Origin: Aurantibrevibacter sp041749595
GTDB lineage: Bacteria; Bacteroidota; Bacteroidia; Flavobacteriales; Flavobacteriaceae
Length of the DNA: 18,435 nucleotides
Assembly: GCA_041749595.1 (NCBI GenBank)
Contig: JBGTBA010000094.1
Coordinates: 1-18,435, forward strand
Direction: 5' to 3'
Each line of letters opens with the position of its first letter. Positions within the stretch are counted from its first letter, which is position 1. Position numbers and translations under genes: made by a program. Shown here in pieces: positions 7,626-14,830 of this stretch. Below the pieces are notes generated by a model. That model searched no databases, was not told the origin of the DNA, and saw only the letters and a program-made list of their open reading frames with translations.

Positions 7626-8408
7626 ATGAGTCCTTTCTTTAGAACGATATTCCTTCTTTTCTGTATGTCTCTAGGACAAATATCCATTGGACAAACGGAG
7701 AATATGGTATTGATTAAGGGAGGGACTTATATCCCGCTATATGGAACAGATTTAACCCAAGTTAAGGTGGATGATTTCTGGATGGATACCTTTCCCATAA
7801 CCCATAGCGCGTATTTGTCCTTTGTAAAGGAACACCCGGAATGGCAACGAAGTAAGGTGAAAAAATTATTTGCCGATGGCAACTACCTAGTGTATTGGGA
7901 AAGCGACAGTGTTCTGGGAAAAGCACAAATACTGAATGGCCCGGTAACAAATGTTTCTTGGTTTGCCGCTAAAAAATATTGTGAATGCCAAGGGAAAAGA
8001 TTGCCTACGATAGATGAATGGGAATATGCGGCTATGGCCAACGAAAGCAAAGCAGATGCCCGAACCTTAGAAAGCTATAACCAATATATTCTGGAATGGT
8101 ATGAAACTCCAAAAACGTTTAATCAAGCGGTTGGCTCCACCTTTAAAAATTTCTGGGGCGTTTATGACCTGCACGGTTTGGTTTGGGAATGGACGGCCGA
8201 TTTTAATTCGGTACTTATTTCAGGGGAATCCAGAAAAGATGTAGACAAGGACAGTAACCTATTCTGCGGCAGTGCCGCCTTAGGAGCCACGGATCTGATG
8301 AATTATGCCGCTTTTATGCGCTATGCATTTCGGGGAAGTATTAAAGCAAATTATGCCATTAAAAATCTGGGCTTTCGGTGCGCAAAGAACAAAGAGATTT
8401 TACCATAA
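7626..8408 (+). CDS. nirV: NirV-type protein, SUMF1/formylglycine-generating-enzyme fold
   Basis: The 260-residue product has an N-terminal signal (about residues 1-22, ending LGQISIGQ) followed by one SUMF1/FGE-type domain. Landmarks are FWMDTFPITHSAYLSFVKEH (51-70), GPVTNVSWFAAKKYC (105-119), KRLPTIDEWEYAA (124-136), GVYDLHGLVWEWTAD (178-192) and the C-terminal NLGFRC (247-252). Proteins of this shape encoded right after nirK are called NirV in denitrifiers; their exact biochemical role is not settled, but maturation or support of nitrite reductase has been proposed. The gene follows nirK by 17 bases. The block FCGSAALGATD (213-223), with C214 instead of the usual GGSW, and C252 match the NirV subgroup more than true sulfatase-maturing enzymes, so formylglycine formation should not be assumed. 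Confidence 0.85.
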   Translation: MSPFFRTIFLLFCMSLGQISIGQTENMVLIKGGTYIPLYGTDLTQVKVDDFWMDTFPITHSAYLSFVKEHPEWQRSKVKKLFADGNYLVYWESDSVLGKAQILNGPVTNVSWFAAKKYCECQGKRLPTIDEWEYAAMANESKADARTLESYNQYILEWYETPKTFNQAVGSTFKNFWGVYDLHGLVWEWTADFNSVLISGESRKDVDKDSNLFCGSAALGATDLMNYAAFMRYAFRGSIKANYAIKNLGFRCAKNKEILP

Positions 8409-8432
8409 CGTATTTTACCAATACCTATACTC

Positions 8433-9038
8433 ATGAAAAAAACACTTTTATTATTCTCCATACTAATTTTTACGTTTTCCTGTAAAGAACAAAATACAAT
8501 CCAAGACAAGATAACGGCTAAAACCGATGCTCCCAACGGCGTATTTTCCGATCTGTCTATTTATAACTTACCTTCAAAATGGACGACCCAGGATAATAAA
8601 ACGATTGCGTTGAAAGAATTGAAAGGCGATGTATTGGTCATGGTCATGATCTATACCTCCTGTCAGGTGGCCTGTCCCCGATTGGTGGCCGACATGCGAT
8701 CTATAGAAGCCCAGATTCCCGAAAACAAAAAAGAACATGTAAAGCTCGTTTTGGTAAGTATAGATCCGGAAACGGATACGCCCGAACGGCTTAAGGAATT
8801 TTCCATAGAAAACCATATGGAAGCTGACCAATGGGTTTTTCTGAGAGGTTCTGAAAGTGACACCCGGGAATTCGCCGCTGTATTGGCCGTAAACTATAAG
8901 AAAATATCTCCCATGGATTTTTCCCATTCCAATATCATCAGTGTGTTTAATCGAGAGGGAGAATTGGTGTATCAAAAAGAGGGCTTAGGAGTCGATAATA
9001 AGGATACGGTAGAAAAAATCGCTCAACTGGCACCATAG
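8433..9038 (+). CDS. sco: SCO1/SenC/PrrC-family copper-binding thioredoxin-fold lipoprotein
   Basis: The 201-residue product carries an SPII signal with lipobox FTFSC (C17). Its thioredoxin fold has the Sco copper site: YTSCQVACPRL (74-84) provides C77 and C81 in CxxxC spacing, and FSHSNIISVFN (163-173) provides the third ligand H165. VLVSIDPETDTPERLKEF (106-123) is the conserved family block. Sco proteins carry copper to, or reduce thiols of, copper enzymes on the outer side of the membrane, classically the CuA site of cytochrome oxidase. Here the gene is 24 bases after nirV and third in a nirK-nirV-sco set, so metallation of NirK is the natural inference. No obvious terminator follows; the next 600 bases hold an IS remnant. 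Confidence 0.9.
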   Translation: MKKTLLLFSILIFTFSCKEQNTIQDKITAKTDAPNGVFSDLSIYNLPSKWTTQDNKTIALKELKGDVLVMVMIYTSCQVACPRLVADMRSIEAQIPENKKEHVKLVLVSIDPETDTPERLKEFSIENHMEADQWVFLRGSESDTREFAAVLAVNYKKISPMDFSHSNIISVFNREGELVYQKEGLGVDNKDTVEKIAQLAP

Positions 9039-9079
9039 CTAACTTTAAAAACAATTTTGCTGGTCTTGCGTCATAAGTC

Positions 9080-9510
9080 TTATATTTTCGATTGGTTATG
9101 ATCCCGTTCTTTGAAATTTTGTAGACAGGTTTTCCCAAATGGTTTATATATAGGCTCTTTGTCAAATAGGTTGATGCTCGGCCTGTAGGGTTTTTTATGG
9201 ACGGATATGGCTGTCCGGACGCGGGCCTTGTCGGCATCCTCGTCCGTTCCACGGTCACGGTATTTTAGATCTGCCGGTACGCTTTCCTGTTCGCCCTGCC
9301 GATGCCCGCATGGTAAGGTTTTCCCGTATTGGTGCCGATGCACATCGGCGTGTGGGAGGGGCCATCTCCATTGGTAAGCTGGCCGAAGGCCATGAATAGG
9401 CACCGGTTCCGGGGGCCGCCGTGTCTTTTAACGAACCTCAAAAGATCATTTTGCGGAAGGAATTCTAAAACCTGGGCAAAAACATGCCCCCCTTGGTTAA
9501 TAAACAGCAA
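9080..9510 (-). pseudogene. Decayed IS4-family transposase with internal deletion
   Basis: On the minus strand, GGHVFAQVLEFLPQNDLLRF, then FMAFGQLTNGDG and IGRANRKAYRQI (about 9510-9265) match the N-terminal part of Bacteroidota IS4-type transposases (VFAQ-LEFLP, FGQLT-RDS, ANE-RDYRI). Shortly after, in another frame, GTDEDADKARVRTAISVH and SINLFDKEPIYKPFGKTCLQ through NFKERDHNQSKI, ending at a stop at 9080, match the C-terminus (GT-ENAVR-QI-VAI, LFDKTPI, NFKE--NQ--I). The middle, which should carry the DDE catalytic core (some 250 residues), is missing, and the two parts are out of frame. The element is dead. The stretch about 9180-9420 is clearly richer in G+C than its surroundings, fitting an acquired element. 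The rest of the gap 9039-9641 holds no gene I can support. Confidence 0.75.
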
Positions 9511-9594
9511 GGTGTTTCCATAAAACCATTCCTTTCAAACCGTTCGAACCCCAAAATCGGGTACAGCCCCCATCTACAAAGTATTTCAAAGAAC
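9106..9594. repeat. 20-22 base imperfect inverted repeat around the IS remnant
   Basis: GTTCTTTGAAATTTTGTAGA (9106-9125) is the inverse of 9573-9594, which reads TCTACAAA, then GT, then ATTTCAAAGAAC. Twenty bases pair, with a 2-base insertion in the right copy. The left copy lies inside the transposase C-terminal coding part, so these are not simple element ends. The right copy may be a fragment of a second, oppositely oriented transposase end. Confidence 0.55.
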
Positions 9595-9644
9595 ATGAAT
9601 TTTCAATATCGCAACACTAGTGATAGGATATAAAAAATAAGTTG

Positions 9645-11108
9645 ATGCACCACGTAACAGCCAATGAACATAACCATACCCTTACGTTATCAAAAAACGA
9701 AATGACGGCTTATGGTTATCGAATCATAGATATCATCACCGAACATTTCGATACTTTAAATGAGAAGAAACCAGTGGCTTTGGGCACACGAAGGGAAATG
9801 GAAGATCTCTTACAAGAACATATTCCCTTAAACGGGGACGACCCGGGTAAAGTACTCGATTTTGTTGTTGAAAATATTTTGAATAAAAACGACCTGTTCA
9901 CACATCCAAAATCCTTTGCATTTGTGCCGGGACCGAGCAATTATATAAGCGTTATGGCAGATGTTCTTGCAACAGGGTTTAATATTTTTTCGGGAGGATG
10001 GAGCGGGGCTCCCGCAGCATCCGAATTGGAAATAGTGACCATAAATTGGCTTCTTGCACTTTTTGGTTTTCCAACCAAAAGGGGGGGAGGGATTTTCACC
10101 AGCGGTGGATCTATTGCCAATCTCACGGGATTGGTCGCCGCAAGAAATCAAAAGTGCGGGGAAGATTTTTCCAAAGCGGTTGTTTATCTGTCAGATCAGG
10201 CGCACTCGTCAAACATTAAGGCCATACGGATCATGGGCCTTAAAAAAGGGCAAATCCGGTTGATCCCCTCGGATATGGATTATAAAATGTCCATACCTAA
10301 ATTGCAGAATGCCATTGCCAAAGATAAATTGATGGGATGGATCCCGTTCTGCATTATTGCCACTGCGGGGACCACTAATACGGGAACAGTGGATCCGCTA
10401 GACACCATCGCTAAAATCTGTAAATTGGAAAACCTATGGTTCCATATCGATGCGGCCTATGGAGGAGCGGCCATTTTGTCTAAAAAAGGAAGTCGTCTCT
10501 TAAAGGGAATACAAAAAGCCGATTCTTTGACCGTAGACCCCCATAAATGGTTTTTTCAACCCTATGAAATGGGGTGTTTGTTGGTAAGGAACCATACGTA
10601 TTTGAGCAATGCATTCATGGAAAAACCGGAGTATCTAAGGGATATTGAGGGAAATGAATCGGAGATCAATTTTTATGACCACGGACCTCAACTTACCCGA
10701 AGGTTCAGGGCCTTAAAATTCTATATGTCCATTAAGACATTTGGATTGAACACCTTTAAAGGGGCTGTTCGGCACGGCATTGAAATGGCGGAGAAGGTGG
10801 AACGGCTCCTAAGAAGCAGTCCCCATTGGGAAATTGTCTCACCTGCCGCCTTGGCAGTGATCAATTTTAGGTACAACCCCATAGAATCACAATTTTCAGA
10901 AAAAGTATTGGATCATTTAAACCAGGAAATCGTGAAAAGAATTACAGAAGCTCGTGAGGCCATTTTGGTCACCACTATTTTGCGCGGTCAAGTTGTTTTG
11001 AGGATGTGTTTGATAAACCCGAGAACAACAATGGAGGATGTGGAAGATACCATTGGATTATGCCATTCGTTTGCTAAAGCTGCTATGGGGCAAAATTCAA
11101 TTTTGTAG
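9645..11108 (+). CDS. Group II PLP-dependent decarboxylase (aromatic amino acid / glutamate decarboxylase type)
   Basis: The product (487 residues from the ATG at 9645; a TTG lies just before it at 9642) belongs to the pyridoxal-dependent decarboxylase group II family. Visible are SFAFVPGPSNY (substrate region), the PLP-binding loop TSGGSIANLTGLVAAR, SDQAHSS (His stacking on the PLP ring), IATAGTTNTGTVDPLD, FHIDAAYGG (Asp contacting the pyridine nitrogen), and TVDPHKWFFQP with the Schiff-base lysine at about residue 301. The usual reaction is removal of CO2 from an L-amino acid such as an aromatic amino acid, glutamate or diaminobutyrate; the substrate cannot be fixed from sequence. The enzyme is cytoplasmic. 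It stands alone between the IS remnant and trpS, with no obvious functional link to either neighbour. Confidence 0.88.
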   Translation: MHHVTANEHNHTLTLSKNEMTAYGYRIIDIITEHFDTLNEKKPVALGTRREMEDLLQEHIPLNGDDPGKVLDFVVENILNKNDLFTHPKSFAFVPGPSNYISVMADVLATGFNIFSGGWSGAPAASELEIVTINWLLALFGFPTKRGGGIFTSGGSIANLTGLVAARNQKCGEDFSKAVVYLSDQAHSSNIKAIRIMGLKKGQIRLIPSDMDYKMSIPKLQNAIAKDKLMGWIPFCIIATAGTTNTGTVDPLDTIAKICKLENLWFHIDAAYGGAAILSKKGSRLLKGIQKADSLTVDPHKWFFQPYEMGCLLVRNHTYLSNAFMEKPEYLRDIEGNESEINFYDHGPQLTRRFRALKFYMSIKTFGLNTFKGAVRHGIEMAEKVERLLRSSPHWEIVSPAALAVINFRYNPIESQFSEKVLDHLNQEIVKRITEAREAILVTTILRGQVVLRMCLINPRTTMEDVEDTIGLCHSFAKAAMGQNSIL

Positions 11109-11117
11109 GAATTTACG

Positions 11118-11178
11118 GGCTGGCACAGGCGTGCCCTGAACACGATCCGAAGGTGCGGTACCCCTGATCGCACAAGCC
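11118..11178. other. Multi-stem structure 3' of the decarboxylase gene
   Basis: Two short perfect hairpins lie side by side: GGCAC-AGGC-GTGCC (11122-11135) and GTGCG...CGCAC (11153-11173, 11-base loop). An outer GGCT/AGCC pair (11118-11121 with 11175-11178) closes them, giving a possible three-way junction. No U-tract follows on either strand, so it is not a standard intrinsic terminator. The rest of 11109-11395 holds no gene I can support. Confidence 0.35.
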
Positions 11179-11395
11179 AACCCTAAAGCCAAAAATTGTA
11201 AAAGAGCCACCAAACCAACGTACCAAAACAGACAAGAAATAACAAGTACAAATACGATGGCAAAGAAGTGCAAAGGCATAACACGAGTTCGCAAAATGGC
11301 AAATAAAGTGTCTCTAGGTCAACTTAGTGCAAGGGCATAATGTACTGCTTAAAATGAACATTTGTGTTGAAAATCCGCTACTCCTCCGAGTAATC

Positions 11396-12364
11396 CTAAT
11401 ACCCTACCTTATTCCGCACTTTTTCCAACACTCCATCCGCCACTTTTTTGGCTTTTTCGGCACCTAGGGCAAGCGCATCGTCCACTTCCTCCAAATGGTT
11501 CATATAGTAATTGAACTTTTCACGGGCTTCGCCAAATTTTTCAAGTATTACCTCATATAAGGCTTGTTTGGCATGGCCGTAACCGTAATGACCATTAAAA
11601 TAATTGTTCCGCATTTGCGCTACTTGTTCCGTAGAAGCTAAAATTCCGTACAATGCGAATACATTATCAGTGTCCGGATTTTTAGGTGCTTCCATGGGCG
11701 TGCTGTCGGTAACAACTCCCATAATTTGTTTGCGCAGGTTTTTATCGGTTTGGAACAGATCTATGGTATTGCCTTTGCTTTTGCTCATTTTTTCGCCATC
11801 CGTTCCGGGGATGTACATGGTATCTTCCTGGATTTTGGCATTGGGCAACACAAAAACTTCACCCAATTGGGCATGGAATCGGGAGGCCACATCACGGGTC
11901 ATCTCTATATGCTGTAACTGGTCCTTCCCTACGGGAACAATGTGGGCATTGTACAATAAAATATCGGCCGCCATAAGCATAGGATACATAAAGAGTCCGG
12001 CATTTACATCTTGCAACCGGTCTGCCTTGTCTTTGAAGGAATGGGCTAGGGTTAACCGTTGGTAGGGAAAGAAACAGCTTAAGTACCATGCGAGTTCAGT
12101 TACTTGGGGCACATCGCTCTGTCTGTAGAACACGGTTTTTTCAATATCCAACCCAAAAGCCAACCAAGTCGCTGCGGTGGCATAGGTATTTTTGCGCAAT
12201 TCTTCGCCATTTTTTATTTGTGTGAGCGAGTGCATGTCCGCAATAAAAAGGAAGGAATCATTTTTAGGGTCTTTTGCCATTTCTATGGCCGGAACAATTG
12301 CCCCCAGGATGTTTCCCAAATGCGGAGTGCCCGTACTTTGTATGCCCGTTAATATTCGTGCCAT
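11396..12364 (-). CDS. trpS: Tryptophan--tRNA ligase
   Basis: The 322-residue product is a complete class I aminoacyl-tRNA synthetase that charges tRNA-Trp in the cytoplasm. The HIGH-like motif is TPHLGNILGA (13-22), the Trp-site region includes FLFIADMHSLT (38-48) and MAADILLYNAHIVPVGKDQLQH (131-152), and the KMSKS loop is GEKMSKSKGN (190-199). Length and motif spacing are normal for bacterial TrpS. The ATG at 12364 is followed at once by the usual ARILTGIQSTG start. It is divergent from plsC. No clear terminator is visible after the stop: ACTC-GGAG-GAGT at about 11378-11393 is short and lacks a T-run. Confidence 0.97.
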   Translation of the reverse strand: MARILTGIQSTGTPHLGNILGAIVPAIEMAKDPKNDSFLFIADMHSLTQIKNGEELRKNTYATAATWLAFGLDIEKTVFYRQSDVPQVTELAWYLSCFFPYQRLTLAHSFKDKADRLQDVNAGLFMYPMLMAADILLYNAHIVPVGKDQLQHIEMTRDVASRFHAQLGEVFVLPNAKIQEDTMYIPGTDGEKMSKSKGNTIDLFQTDKNLRKQIMGVVTDSTPMEAPKNPDTDNVFALYGILASTEQVAQMRNNYFNGHYGYGHAKQALYEVILEKFGEAREKFNYYMNHLEEVDDALALGAEKAKKVADGVLEKVRNKVGY

Positions 12365-12386
12365 TTACTTAAATTAAAACCAATGC

Positions 12387-12419
12387 CAAAGGTAAAAGAA
12401 ATCCTAAAGCAGTTCCAAA
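12387..12419 (-). promoter_or_regulatory. Candidate sigma-A promoter for trpS
   Basis: On the minus strand TACCTTTG (12394-12387) matches the Bacteroidota -7 consensus TAnnTTTG exactly. TTTG (12419-12416) lies 21 bases upstream, within the usual range for the -33 element. Transcription would start near 12380, leaving a leader of about 16 bases before the trpS ATG. Confidence 0.55.
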
Positions 12420-12424
12420 TTTGT

Positions 12425-12432
12425 TACTTTTG
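12425..12432 (+). promoter_or_regulatory. -7 element very close to the plsC start
   Basis: TACTTTTG matches TAnnTTTG exactly and ends 5 bases before the plsC ATG at 12438. Used as a promoter, it would give a leaderless or nearly leaderless message. There is no TTG 19 bases upstream, so support is partial. Confidence 0.35.
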
Positions 12433-12437
12433 ATTTT

Positions 12438-13181
12438 ATGTTTTCGATATTTAAAAAAGCCGGTTGTATTTTATACCGAATCTGGTTCTATATTTTGGTG
12501 GTGCTGCCCATATTTCTCTTTTTTCCCCTATTGGTCCTTTTTACATTATCCGAAAAATGGTATCCCCAGTTTTTTTGGATGGCCCGTAATATTTGGGCCA
12601 GCACGATTTTATACGGAATGGGGTGTTTTCCAAAAATAAAACGGGAACAGAAAATAGGAAAGGGAAAGAGCTATATGTTGGTGGCCAACCATACCAGTAT
12701 GTTGGATATTATGCTGATGCTAATAGTAAGCCGAAATCCATTTGTTTTTGTGGGAAAGAAAGAGCTGGTGAAAATCCCCATTTTCGGATTCTTTTACAAA
12801 AGGGTATGTATTTTGGTAGATCGGGAAGATAGCCGGAGCAGGACGGGGGTATATTTAAGGGCGCAGCGCAGGCTTAACCAAGGGTTGAGTATCTGTATAT
12901 TTCCCGAAGGTGGCGTACCTGAAAGGGATGTATTGCTGGATGAATTTAAGGACGGGGCCTTTAAAATGGCCATTGCCCATAAAATTCCGGTGGTGCCCAT
13001 CACTTTTTATGATAGCAAGAAACGCTTTCCTTTTGAGATTTTTCTTGGTGGCCCAGGCAGGATGCGGGCCAAAATGCATTCTTTTTTTGAGACTGCGGGG
13101 CTTAAGGCAGAGGATAAGGTAGGTCTGAAAGAGCAGGTAAGGCAGGTTATTTTAAAAGAGTTGAAAAAAGGGAGGCCTTAG
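12438..13181 (+). CDS. plsC: 1-acyl-sn-glycerol-3-phosphate acyltransferase
   Basis: The 247-residue product is a PlsC/LPLAT-family enzyme that adds the second acyl chain to lysophosphatidate to make phosphatidate at the cytoplasmic membrane. A hydrophobic N-terminal helix (about 11-37) anchors it. Family blocks are present in order: block I ANHTSMLD (83-90) with the H85-x4-D90 catalytic pair, block II-like KRVCILVDRE (121-130), block III FPEGGVP (155-161), and block IV IPVVPITFYD (183-192). The start ATG at 12438 gives the N-terminus usual for flavobacterial PlsC. It is divergent from trpS and convergent with the beta-barrel gene at 13275-14819; stem-loops fill the 93-base gap. Confidence 0.92.
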   Translation: MFSIFKKAGCILYRIWFYILVVLPIFLFFPLLVLFTLSEKWYPQFFWMARNIWASTILYGMGCFPKIKREQKIGKGKSYMLVANHTSMLDIMLMLIVSRNPFVFVGKKELVKIPIFGFFYKRVCILVDREDSRSRTGVYLRAQRRLNQGLSICIFPEGGVPERDVLLDEFKDGAFKMAIAHKIPVVPITFYDSKKRFPFEIFLGGPGRMRAKMHSFFETAGLKAEDKVGLKEQVRQVILKELKKGRP

Positions 13182-13192
13182 CGAGAGTATCT

Positions 13193-13231
13193 ATACTAAA
13201 AGAAAACGCCCCGCTGGAATCGCAGGGCGTT
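13193..13231 (-). terminator. Intrinsic terminator of the minus-strand sigma factor operon
   Basis: Read on the minus strand, AACGCCC (13231-13225) pairs with GGGCGTT (13211-13205), forming a 7-bp GC-rich stem with a 13-base loop, followed by TTTCTTTTAG. This is a good Rho-independent terminator 44 bases after the stop of the beta-barrel gene. On the plus strand the stem has no U-tract, so it does not clearly serve plsC. Confidence 0.75.
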
Positions 13232-13236
13232 AAAGG

Positions 13237-13259
13237 AGTCATTGCCAACGGCAATGACT
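13237..13259. repeat. Perfect 10-bp hairpin in the plsC / beta-barrel convergent gap
   Basis: AGTCATTGCC (13237-13246) and GGCAATGACT (13250-13259) are exact inverse complements around the 3-base loop AAC. The hairpin lies between two convergent genes, next to the terminator at 13205-13231. It lacks a T-run on both sides, so it could add to termination or protect 3' ends of messages. Confidence 0.7.
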
Positions 13260-13274
13260 TACCTAACCAACATC

Positions 13275-14819
13275 TTAAAATTTATAGTTAATACCGCTAT
13301 ATACCCCAATGGAAAAAGGGTTAAAGCTTCCCGCCGTTTCTGAAAAGGTGTTTAATTGGTATTTAAAAATGGGCTCTATATTCAACTGTAATTGGGGGGT
13401 AAATTTATAATTTATCCCAAAACCAAAATTGGTGCTAAAGTTCACACTGTTTAAGTTATTGGCCTCACCGACCTCTGTTGCTAAATCATCGGATTCCAAT
13501 AGTATGGAATTGTTATTTAAAAAGAGCGAACTTATTCCGCCGATGAGGTTTACACCAAATCTGCTATCCACAAGGGCGTACTTTAGTTCTAAAGGCACTT
13601 CCAAATACCCAAATCGTTGCTCCATTTTCCCTTTTCGTACTGGGCTATCCTCCAAAACATCTAAGGCATTCGCTATAGCTGGAAAATCTGAATTGATTGT
13701 TTTTGCTTTACTCGAGATCACTAAATTTCTGGATGCCAAAGAATAATCGATATGATCTATTAGTGACTGTGATAAAACGTTTGTGTTTATGGACGATGAA
13801 AATTCCACTTCATTGGTGTTATAGCCATAATCCACCTTGTGGATCCCCGAACGGACACTCAATTTTTTTGTTGCCTCATAAGAAACCACCAATCCGTAGC
13901 TAAGGTTTACATTCCCCGATTTGGAATTGGAGACAAAATTGGAATGTATGGGGGATCCTTCGCCAATTGCATTGAAATAGACGGGTGCCACGTTGGGGCC
14001 CACGGACCATTTGCCACTACTTTTTTCTGCAACCAAATCTTCTTTTTCTTCTTCCTGTTTTTTTATTTCATCAAAAATGGACTTTTTGGGACTATCTTCC
14101 TCTTTTTTTGTTTCAACCTCGGCAATGGCTTCCGTTCCATAGGGTTCTTTGTGGGCAGATGGTTTTGGGGTCGTGCTTTTAACTTCTATGCTCCCTTCTT
14201 TTTGGCCTTCGTTGGCAATATGGCTCAAATCGGGGGCAACACCGGCGATACCACCTTCATTTTTATGTTTTGTGGAAAGATCATCGATGGGTATTTTTGG
14301 GTTTTCCATTTTGCCCGATGAGGTAACCGGTCCATTTTTATTTGCCGTATTCTGCTCCAGGACAGAATGCCTATTTGTTTCTTTGCCCAAGGGCAATTGG
14401 GGGTTTACCGTTTGTTCTTTAAGGGTATTTGGGCCGTCTACTTTATGAACCTTGGAAGGGTTGTTTTCGGCATCTGTAATTTCTATGGCACCTTCATCTG
14501 GAACCGATGACTTTTCCTTTAACAAACCGTTCTTGTTTAAACCATTTTTTTCCTTAACGGTATCTGGGGAATTGGATTCATCACTAGTTGTGATGGTTTC
14601 CACCTCCTTGGAGGAATCTCCAAAGGGGTTGATGAGATATAGTGCAATGGCGAGGATGGCCGCGGCACCGCTCAATCTCCACCAAATGGGAAGTATTTTT
14701 CTTGATTTTTTCTTTTTATCCAGAGTGGAGGCTACGGTCTTCCAGACTTTTTCATCCGGAATTTCGTCAAAGTCCCTGAACTTTTCGTGAAACAAATCGT
14801 CTATTTTCTTTTTATCCAT
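13275..14819 (-). CDS. Anti-sigma-like N-terminus, one membrane helix, long linker and C-terminal outer-membrane beta-barrel
   Basis: The 514-residue product has four parts. Residues 1-41 are charged and cytoplasmic-looking (DDLFHEKFRDFDEIPDEKVW), like the N-terminus of Bacteroidota anti-sigma-type proteins. Residues 42-65 form one membrane helix (LPIWWRLSGAAAILAIALYL). Residues 66-about 265 are a low-complexity, polar linker rich in Lys, Glu, Ser, Asn and Pro, with an acidic/lysine-rich helical piece (IKKQEEEKEDLVAEK). From about 268 to the end come beta strands ending GVYSGINYKF, with the terminal Phe typical of outer-membrane barrels (porin superfamily, OMP_b-brl type). The gene starts 11 bases after the ECF sigma stop, so the two are surely co-transcribed. 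It may bind that sigma factor at the inner membrane; this is inference. There is no classical cleavable signal peptide. Confidence 0.7.
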   Translation of the reverse strand: MDKKKIDDLFHEKFRDFDEIPDEKVWKTVASTLDKKKKSRKILPIWWRLSGAAAILAIALYLINPFGDSSKEVETITTSDESNSPDTVKEKNGLNKNGLLKEKSSVPDEGAIEITDAENNPSKVHKVDGPNTLKEQTVNPQLPLGKETNRHSVLEQNTANKNGPVTSSGKMENPKIPIDDLSTKHKNEGGIAGVAPDLSHIANEGQKEGSIEVKSTTPKPSAHKEPYGTEAIAEVETKKEEDSPKKSIFDEIKKQEEEKEDLVAEKSSGKWSVGPNVAPVYFNAIGEGSPIHSNFVSNSKSGNVNLSYGLVVSYEATKKLSVRSGIHKVDYGYNTNEVEFSSSINTNVLSQSLIDHIDYSLASRNLVISSKAKTINSDFPAIANALDVLEDSPVRKGKMEQRFGYLEVPLELKYALVDSRFGVNLIGGISSLFLNNNSILLESDDLATEVGEANNLNSVNFSTNFGFGINYKFTPQLQLNIEPIFKYQLNTFSETAGSFNPFSIGVYSGINYKF

Positions 14820-14830
14820 TTTACAAAGAC

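Noticed and set aside
11097..11294. Minus-strand 65-codon frame with a hydrophobic N-terminal half, between the decarboxylase gene and trpS
   Set aside because: It overlaps the end of the decarboxylase gene, lacks a ribosome binding site I can see, and its second half coincides with the hairpin cluster. The hydrophobic run could be chance from T-rich DNA. Left out for lack of family support.
11378..11393. ACTC...GAGT inverted repeat just after trpS
   Set aside because: A 4-bp stem without a T-run is not enough to call a terminator.
13839..14321. Plus-strand 160-codon Phe-rich frame
   Set aside because: It is the antisense of the low-complexity Lys/Glu linker of the beta-barrel gene, which explains its Phe/Ser-rich composition.
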